DNA of 64,000 nt, taken from the NCBI GenBank assembly GCA_009733575.1, contig ML769538.1:1-64000 (forward strand), in the 5' to 3' direction. The notes under the pieces are model-generated. The model saw only the letters and a program-made list of their open reading frames with translations. It was not told the DNA's origin and did not search any database. The DNA comes from Gymnopus androsaceus JB14. Taxonomy: Eukaryota; Basidiomycota; Agaricomycetes; Agaricales; Omphalotaceae. Below are positions 57,532-64,000 of this stretch, piece after piece (the stretch's first letter is position 1; every line of letters starts with the position of its first letter). A program made the position numbers and the translations under genes.

Positions 57532-57990
57532 CCTGGGTGTTCTGTACAGAGCCCATAGCACTGAGGTATCCCTCTGTAGTGGGATGTTATGAAGTGCTGT
57601 GGAGTTCTATAGATTGCTGTGGATTTGACAGGAACATCATCACCTGCAGTGTTCAATTCAATACAGTCCCAAATAAGTATACCATTCTTTTGAATAATTT
57701 CTTTGGCTTGCAAGACAATCATAATAGAAAACATATTCATATATTCATAGTGCTACTATATAGTACATTGTATATTGTCACAAAACTAGTACATATAAGT
57801 AATAAACTCAGGCCTCCTGACAACCCAGTAACAAGAATCACCAACAAAATGCACTGAATAAGAAAACATGCTATAGTAGGTGTAATCAGACTCAGAGACA
57901 TATAAGACATCATTGTTGGACTTAGCATAAATTACAAACTGAAAAGCAAGTCAGAATTCAACACAGAGATGGTAAGGGGGAAGTTGAACA

Positions 57991-58644
57991 TAGGGCTTGG
58001 CACCATAACCATATCAGTATGATTATGGGTACCGTAATACAGTACTATGACTGTACTGTCTTGTTTTTTGAAGGTTAAGGATATGAGACAGGTATGGTAC
58101 AGGTTAACCCATACAACCCATACCATATACAGCCATTACAGTCATACGTACAGGTTTGATTTTCCGCCCATTAAGCACTTGACGCGATGCATCTAAAATG
58201 CATTTCTAACATGTAAACTACATATATTTTTAAATAATCATGCAATTGCCTGCAATTATCAGAAATTCAATGTCTTTTTGCACAATTTCATTGATTTTGA
58301 CCCTTATTTGCGATCATCATTGCCACTAAGGTAGCCTCGCATGACACAGAATACATTTGCTGCTGAAGATAATGTTTAATGGAGTATTTGAGAGGAAAGA
58401 CATGTAAGTAATGATAAGAATTGATAAAAAGCTCATTATTTTTTATCACAAAATGGCATGCCACCCATATACCGTATACGGGAATGACTTGTACTGTACC
58501 GTACTGACTTTGAGCCTGGACAAATATGGTCATAATTTTACAGGAGCTATTTGCTCAGAGTTGGAAAGTTCTTTTATGGACTGTACCTGTACTATCCCAT
58601 CAAAAATATGGCTGTACCCGTATACGGTACAGTGCCGAGCCCTA
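57991..58644. mobile_element. Non-autonomous hAT MITE, 654 bp
   Basis: TAGGGCTTGGCAC at 57991 and GTGCCGAGCCCTA ending at 58644 are the terminal repeats. Identical 8-bp flanks GTTGAACA lie at 57983-57990 and 58645-58652. The sub-terminal regions are full of GTACCGTA/TACGGTAC words. No transposase. Confidence 0.9.
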
Positions 58645-58940
58645 GTTGAACATTGATGCAACGCAGACATAATGCTGATTTTATAGGGCTCAAAGTTCAA
58701 CAGTGGACCCTGACTGTATCTGTTGGGATGGAATAACCATGATGACAGCTGTCAAGTCCATCGACACCTACAGCATCTCATAGAACCTCATAGCACTGTA
58801 CAGAACTGTACAGTGCTATGACTTATATGAGCTCTATGGGCTGCTATAGATTGCTGTAGCAACTGCCCAGGTTTTGCTGATGGAACAGGGTTCACACATG
58901 GACCTTTGGACTCTCCGCTTATAGGAACTGGGAACTATCC

Positions 58941-59313
58941 TTTTATTTTATTTTATTTTATTTAAATTTTTTTGGAGGGGCGCTTTCGGAATTGAATCCG
59001 ATGGCACCAAGCAGCCGATAGGTCGTCCAACTTGATGCCGCGCTAGTTTTGTACAAGGTACATAGTCCTTGACATTGGTTAGTAACCCCCCGGCAGGAAT
59101 GCATTTACGCAGACGCTCATGGCGCCTGGCAATACAGCCGAGGCTCCATGAGGTACTGTGGGACTCGCCGGACTTTGCCGGAATACCCACTAAACCTCCG
59201 TTACTTGGTTCGAACTCGAAACCTTTTGCTTGCAACTTGTCAAACTCAAGGCACGTGCCGGCAGCAACTGGATGCTCCTGACGTGGTGCTACCACTACAC
59301 CACCGAGCCCCCC
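58941..59313 (-). mobile_element. tRNA-derived SINE
   Basis: Read on the minus strand it starts GGGGGGCTCGGTGGTGTAG and has a pol III A box TGGTGTAGTGGT (59291-59302) and a B box GGTTTCGAGTTCGAACC (59217-59233). A unique body of about 230 bp follows, ending in an AAAAT-repeat tail (58941-58970). This is the standard layout of a tRNA-derived SINE. Target duplications were not clear. Confidence 0.7.
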
Positions 59314-59489
59314 TATAATCAGGGTCTCAGTGAAGTTTTTCTGTATGTTCAAACATTACAATTAACTTGAGGATTGCCTGAGTGTACCTAAAATCATGTA
59401 TACATTGAACATATAGTTTGAGCAACAAAGAAACTCGATGCCTACAGTATTGCGGAGCGATTCTGATATGCACATATCAGCTAACATAT

Positions 59490-60571
59490 CTACAAGGACC
59501 TCTCAATTTCCAAAACCTTTTCTACTGCTTTCCACCACTTGTTTCCTGTCTCGCTCTGTACAACCACACCCAGGTTAACTTCCCTCAACGGCCCCCTAAC
59601 AAGGCCTGTCCCATACCCAAACTCTTTCGCAATGATTGCTTTTATGCCACCAATACCACCAATTTTAGAAACAGCCCAGTCTGCGGCGGAGAGCTTTTCT
59701 TGGAGGGAGAAGGCTTCCTGTAACAATGCAGCATTTTTCGTGTTTTGGTATTCAACAAAAAGCTTGTAAACCCTTGCATGCGCTTTGGGAACAAGGTTAA
59801 CCAGTGCTCCGATGGTTCCAGAACCTCCGGAGAGGAGAGTATGTAAAAACACGTCGGATTTTCCAGCAAAGGTCGCAAAGTCATCTCCTGCGGCTTGTGT
59901 CACGACGCGCTGGATCTTACCAACATTCCCGCATGAAAGCTTGGTGCCGACAATGTTAGGATGTGCAGCGAGAGCGGATAGAACGTCCGAGTCGAGGTCG
60001 ATTCCGGCAGTCACGACCGGAAAGTTGTAGATCTAAGAACAGTTTTGGACGCGCAAAAAAATTAAATTCAAAAAAAAACCAAATACCATGTAGGGAAGGG
60101 GAGAAGTATCAGCGACTTCCCTATGGAATTTTTCAATACTCTCCCTTCCCATCGTTCCGGCCCATGTAGAGGGAGTAAGAACCAAGACCCAGCCAGCCCC
60201 AGCCACCTTGGCGTCTACGCAAAGCTCCCTGCTTTCCCGAACTGACTGAGCGCCAGTTCCGGCTATGAGAAGAACGTGTTGGAAGCCTGCGGAATCGAGT
60301 GTTCGTCGAGCTAGGGAGATGGTTCGCTTGCGTTCATGGAGTGAGAGAGAGATGTTGCGCTTCGCCATTCGAGCCTTGAATTAGGATTCCCGTGGTTCCG
60401 CCCTAAGCAGATCAGTGAGTAACGGAAGTAGTATTAAGGTAAGATCAAGTACCCTACCTCTGCCAACCTCAAAATATGCTTCGTGTAAGCCTCTTCGTCA
60501 ATGTCTTCGCTTCCTGGTTGGAAGAAGAGTACAGCGGGGACGTAGAAACCTGGCGGAGGCGGAGAAGACAT
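59490..60571 (-). CDS. Dihydrodipicolinate synthase / 4-hydroxy-2-oxoglutarate aldolase family
   Basis: Three exons: 60458-60571 (MSSPPPPGFYVPAVLFFQPG), 60087-60402 and 59490-60032. Conserved blocks: GTTGILIQGSNGEAQH (substrate loop), then the catalytic tyrosine in PYM|IYNFP and the Schiff-base lysine in NIVGTKLSCGNVGK. SGGSGTIGALVNLVPKA follows. Fungi make lysine by the aminoadipate route, so a role in hydroxyproline/keto-acid breakdown (HOGA1-like) or a similar aldolase reaction is more likely than lysine synthesis. One problem: at 60337-60358 a CT-repeat carries 4 extra bases between EAQH and LSLHERKRT, which shifts the frame; without them the protein would be 322 residues, the usual length. 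This is either a sequence error or a recent disabling mutation. Confidence 0.82.
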
Positions 60572-60768
60572 CGTAAGTGAAAAAGCAGCACCATCGATAA
60601 CGAATTCATCAACGGGAACGGATGCCCTTCCGAATCCGATGTTCCGTCTTAACTGTAAGTATTATATGTATGTGTAAAATTTGTCTAAACCTTAACTAGT
60701 ATAGTAGTAGTAGCAAGAGTCCCATGTTCAGTGTAAAAGATCTATTTGTAGATATAGGTCCATGTCCA

Positions 60769-63700
60769 TTAAAACTCGAATTCCTCCGACACCAACTCAA
60801 CATGACCTCGACGGTCACCTCTACGAACACGATAAGGACTGATCTCAGACGAAATCGCTTTTCTGACCATAGCATTAAAGGACGTTGGCCCGCAACCTAT
60901 ATCATACAAATCGATATCGATGAGCTTCAAACAAAAATCAAAAAACGTTTTCATGTGCTTACACGCAACAACAACAGACCCTCTAGCCGTCTCCACTTCT
61001 TCATGCAGTATCCGATCCAATTTCGGTTTACCAGGTCGAACCTTGACCGAAACAGCCGACACATCCTGCATCTCTTGACCTTGAAGACGAAGTCGAGGTC
61101 TCGAGTGAGGCGAGCTCGGTGAATTTGTGGCCTCAGTTATGGCAGTCATTGCAGTTGAGATGACGGACTGCGGTCGTGGTTTCTTTGTAGGCTGTTTAGA
61201 GAGGTCCAAGTCGGATGTGTTGAGCGGTGGGAGGCCAGAGAGGGGGGAGGGCTTGATGGGGGCGTGAGGTGATTGTACGGATACGGGGCGGCTTCTGGGA
61301 GATGAGGGAGGGGAGGAGGTTCGAGAGCTCGGTGGGTCATGTAATAGATGGGAGGAAGAGGCCAACGGGATTGTAGAAGAAGAGGCATGCGGGGGTGTGG
61401 AAAAAGGTAGAGGTGGTGAACTAGAGCGGGAGGAACTCGGGCTGCCAATTAACCGTGGATAGTCCGTCGGTGAATATAGAGAGACTGGCTTCATCCCCAG
61501 GTCAATCGATTCGTCTTCTGAATCATTGGAATCTCGCAAATACGCCAGAACGTTAGGATCAGAGTCACGCTCACGCTCATGGTGGCGGGTGACACCAGCA
61601 CTCCCCTCTTCTACCCATCTAACACAACGACCCGGTCACCGTCATGTTTGACGTTCAAGATTCGAGACAGCTGCCTCGACTTGTGTCGAAGTTTCTTGCC
61701 TTGTTTTTGTACTTTTTGATTAAGCTGTCGTTCGCCAGGAAGGGAGTCTTCATTGTCGCCTTCAAAATTGGTTAAATCTAGTGTGTAGTTCTCTCTCTCG
61801 GAAAGAGGGATGGATCCGATATCATTCTCTTCATCCCCAAAGCCATCTGTGTAGTAACTGAGGTCGACAAACGCATCATCTTCCACATCGCTGTCATATT
61901 GATCTGATAATGCCGGATTGGATTGGGAATAACTTGGTTTTGGAGCTGAGAGACCATCTTCATCAGAGGGCGGAGGCATATTCTTCATAATAGGAGGAGT
62001 AAAGTTTGTCACGAAGATATCCACGTCGAGTCCAGGAGATGGAATCATGGCCATACATCTCCTTAGGATACTGGCACACCACTGTATATGACCTGTTTTC
62101 GTGAACAGGTTAGATGAATATCACAGATTCGAAGGAGTACATACCATATTCACGTATCATCCAAACGAATTTCACACGACGCGTGTTGAACCCTTTCGAG
62201 GCCCAACCTCCTGGTCGACCACCTAAGTATTTACCATCTCGACCCGCGAGACACAGACAGACGTATTCCAGTATAGACAGGCCAAAGCTAACACCCGAAC
62301 CGGCTACGAATATTACGACAGTGGAATGTTCTCCCCATCTTGCGCGCACGGAACTGCCGAAAGGTCCGTCTACATACATCTGTAAGAGTACGCCGGTCGT
62401 TGGCAGGACAGTGCCATTGGGGAGTTTCTCCCCCGGTACGTGCTGTTTGTGTTGGCTGATCAAGTCGGAGACGTGGGTCCACAAGTCCCTTGTCCATCCT
62501 TTCCTACAGCGAACGAGGAACACGATAGCTCGGCCTGCTACTGAAGCTGCTTGTTCATCACAGATCGAGGCTGAAAAGAAGGGCGTCAGTACAGTTCATG
62601 TAGAGCAGCCGAATTGCTTACCGGTAGTAAAAGGATGTGTAAGAAACCTAGAAGACGGAGGGATGTTGATGAGGAAATGCTGGCCTGGAGCCCAAGACAG
62701 AAACCCAGGAGTAATATACGTTAGGCGGACAGTGGCACCGGAAAGCAACTCTGCATGCGCAAATCCAGGAGGCGGAGCATACACAATAGCGGTAGCCGGT
62801 GCAAGCAAATTTCCATCCGCATGTGGTCGAAAACTTGGAATCAAGATAGGGTGAAGTAGGTGGATAGATTGAACTCGTAGATTGTCGCCATGGCCGTAAG
62901 GCCTGAGTCTCTGGATCGATTGAGGTAGACTGAAGCAGAAGAGGCCCGATCTTCTCTTTTCCAAAAAAGCCATTCATTTGAAGCCACCAAGTACCGCGCC
63001 ACATACGTTCTGCCAGCCAAATTCCCAATGCGAACCAGCACCAAAACCCTACGGGAGGGTGATGCAAGGCCGACATGACTAGCGTAAGAGGAACGAGAAT
63101 GATGTGGGACGCGTAGAATGTTTCATAATGTGCTTTTCTGACGAAACGGGACGAGACGACGATTAAGAGGGTCAAGAGACCAAATGCCTGAAATAAAGCT
63201 GAATAAATTGACGGATAAGAAGAAAGAGGGACGCACTATCCAGCCATAAATAAACTTGTTATACTGCCACGCATATGCGTACCCAATCTTTCCCGTAGTT
63301 GAGCGATGGTCCAATAATAACTGGATGCTCCAAAACGCGACATGCATAAAGGTTATGAACCAGATGAGTCTCCCAGACCACCGATGGAGCCATGCGAGTT
63401 TGTCAAAGTACATCTGGGTCGTGAACGATAGCGCGAATACGGCGAATGGAGGCGCTTTCAATGCGAAAAGGACACAGAGAGGCATCAAAGCGAATGAAAT
63501 CAAGCCGGTCCTCCCTCCAGTGGTCCACCAAGCTTTACGAATGGTATATTGAGGTTGAAACTGATAGAAGGAATCAACATCATAGCCTGTATCTCTTGCA
63601 CTAAGGCTGGAAGGATCCAAGTCGAATAGACGGAGGTTCGGGGATAAATAGTCCGGACCGACAAAGGAAAAGAAGAAGGCGATAATGGGTAGGGCGATGA

Positions 63701-64000
63701 GGCAAAGGATTTGTGAATTTGGAGGGAGAGAAGTAGGCTGAATCTTCTTGCCTGTCCGTCTAGCACGCTCTAGAACCGATGCACCTCTCCAAGTTCTCCT
63801 ACGCAAAGCCCATTTATTGAAAGCCAGCCCAATAAACCCGCCCCGACTCCCAGTAAGATGGAGGATAGTGAAAATCAAAAGAACAAAAGCTACACATATC
63901 CAGAGAAGATAAGTGTAGACTTTTGAATTATCTGACATCATATGCGCGACCAAATATGCGGTGACCCATTCTAGATCGTCAGTATAAGCTGGGACTGTAG
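60769..64000 (-). CDS. Ferric reductase transmembrane component (FRE/NOX family), 5' end outside window
   Basis: Coding starts right of the window edge and ends VSEEFEF-stop at 60769. Membrane helices with the heme histidines are seen in WLHRWSGRLIWFITFMHVAF and KAHYETFYASHIILV. The FAD-binding site is THPFTT|AS, split by an intron near 62620. NADPH-binding motifs are YVDGPFGSS, VAGSGVSFGLSILEY and the C-terminal VVACKHMK ... CGPTSFN. Between IFVTNF (about 62020) and the CGP motif is a Ser/Pro-rich insert of about 380 residues, much longer than in yeast FRE proteins. Two frame breaks are needed to read it: near 62905-62920 (a 1-base shift at CAGGCC) and at 61609-61612 (one G short in GATGGGTAG). 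The enzyme reduces extracellular ferric/cupric ions for uptake. The frame breaks may be assembly errors. Confidence 0.85.

Larger units (their letters stand above)
41800..58883. mobile_element. MULE-like TIR element of the CATCAGCAAAACC family, split by a Copia (copy D)
   Basis: The outer ends are ACATCAGCAAAACCTGG (from 41800) and CCCAGGTTTTGCTGATGG (to 58883). Identical 9-bp flanks AACAGGGTT lie at 41791-41799 and 58884-58892. Removing the Copia (41819-57531 plus one CCTGG) and the hAT MITE (57991-58644 plus one 8-bp duplication) leaves about 700 bp, close to the 732 bp of intact copy C. Confidence 0.85.

Noticed and set aside
58948..59352. Protein-coding gene on the minus strand
   Set aside because: The frame is open but the sequence is explained by a tRNA-derived SINE with pol III boxes and a simple-repeat tail.

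Overview
The window looks like the genome of a basidiomycete fungus, most likely a mushroom-forming Agaricomycete. Genes are broken by many short GT-AG introns of about 45-60 nt. The recognisable genes are fungal (STE23-type insulysin, DIC1-type carrier, FRE-type reductase, PRCC-like protein). The repeats are those of a transposon-rich basidiomycete: hAT elements, MULE-like elements, a Copia with a half-tRNA-iMet primer site, MITEs and a tRNA-derived SINE. No rRNA, CRISPR array or bacterial-style operon was seen.

Layout. 1-12.6 kb is a repeat island: a fragment of a NACHT-type NLR gene joined head-to-head to an inverted HEAT array built of 172-bp exon+intron units; a complete hAT element with perfect 8-bp target duplication (1352-5607); an unrecognised broken gene (6250-8227); a second, decayed hAT (8239-11401); and a non-autonomous MULE-like element holding a smaller MITE. 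13.7-33 kb is the gene-rich part: insulysin (14784-18975, minus), mitochondrial dicarboxylate carrier (20610-22159, plus), a small secreted peptide gene (24773-25208, minus), tRNA-Glu(CTC) with an intron, a Ser/Thr-rich single-pass membrane protein (27072-28798, plus), a Crinkler/RHS-type P-loop NTPase plus nuclease-like protein (29600-31618, minus) and a PRCC-family gene (32297-32953, minus). 33-41 kb mixes MITEs with a two-domain single-pass membrane protein (35107-36696) and a small orphan ORF.

41.8-58.9 kb is one nested transposon stack. A MULE-like TIR element (41800-58883, 9-bp target duplication AACAGGGTT) was hit by a minus-strand Copia (41819-57531, target duplication CCTGG). The Copia interior now carries two copies of an unrecognised gene family, a hAT transposase (45777-48724), a hAT MITE that itself contains a TA-flanked element, and a probable solo LTR. 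The Copia reverse transcriptase was not found. A 654-bp hAT MITE sits in the outer element. 58.9-64 kb returns to ordinary genes: a SINE, a DHDPS/HOGA-type aldolase and a ferric reductase that runs off the right edge.

Two general signals deserve attention. In the repeats, five clear premature stops are all TGA and CpG sites are lost between element copies, which fits methylation-driven decay. In several otherwise conserved genes (insulysin, aldolase, reductase, the Ser/Thr-rich protein) small indels in short repeats break the frame; these may be assembly errors.
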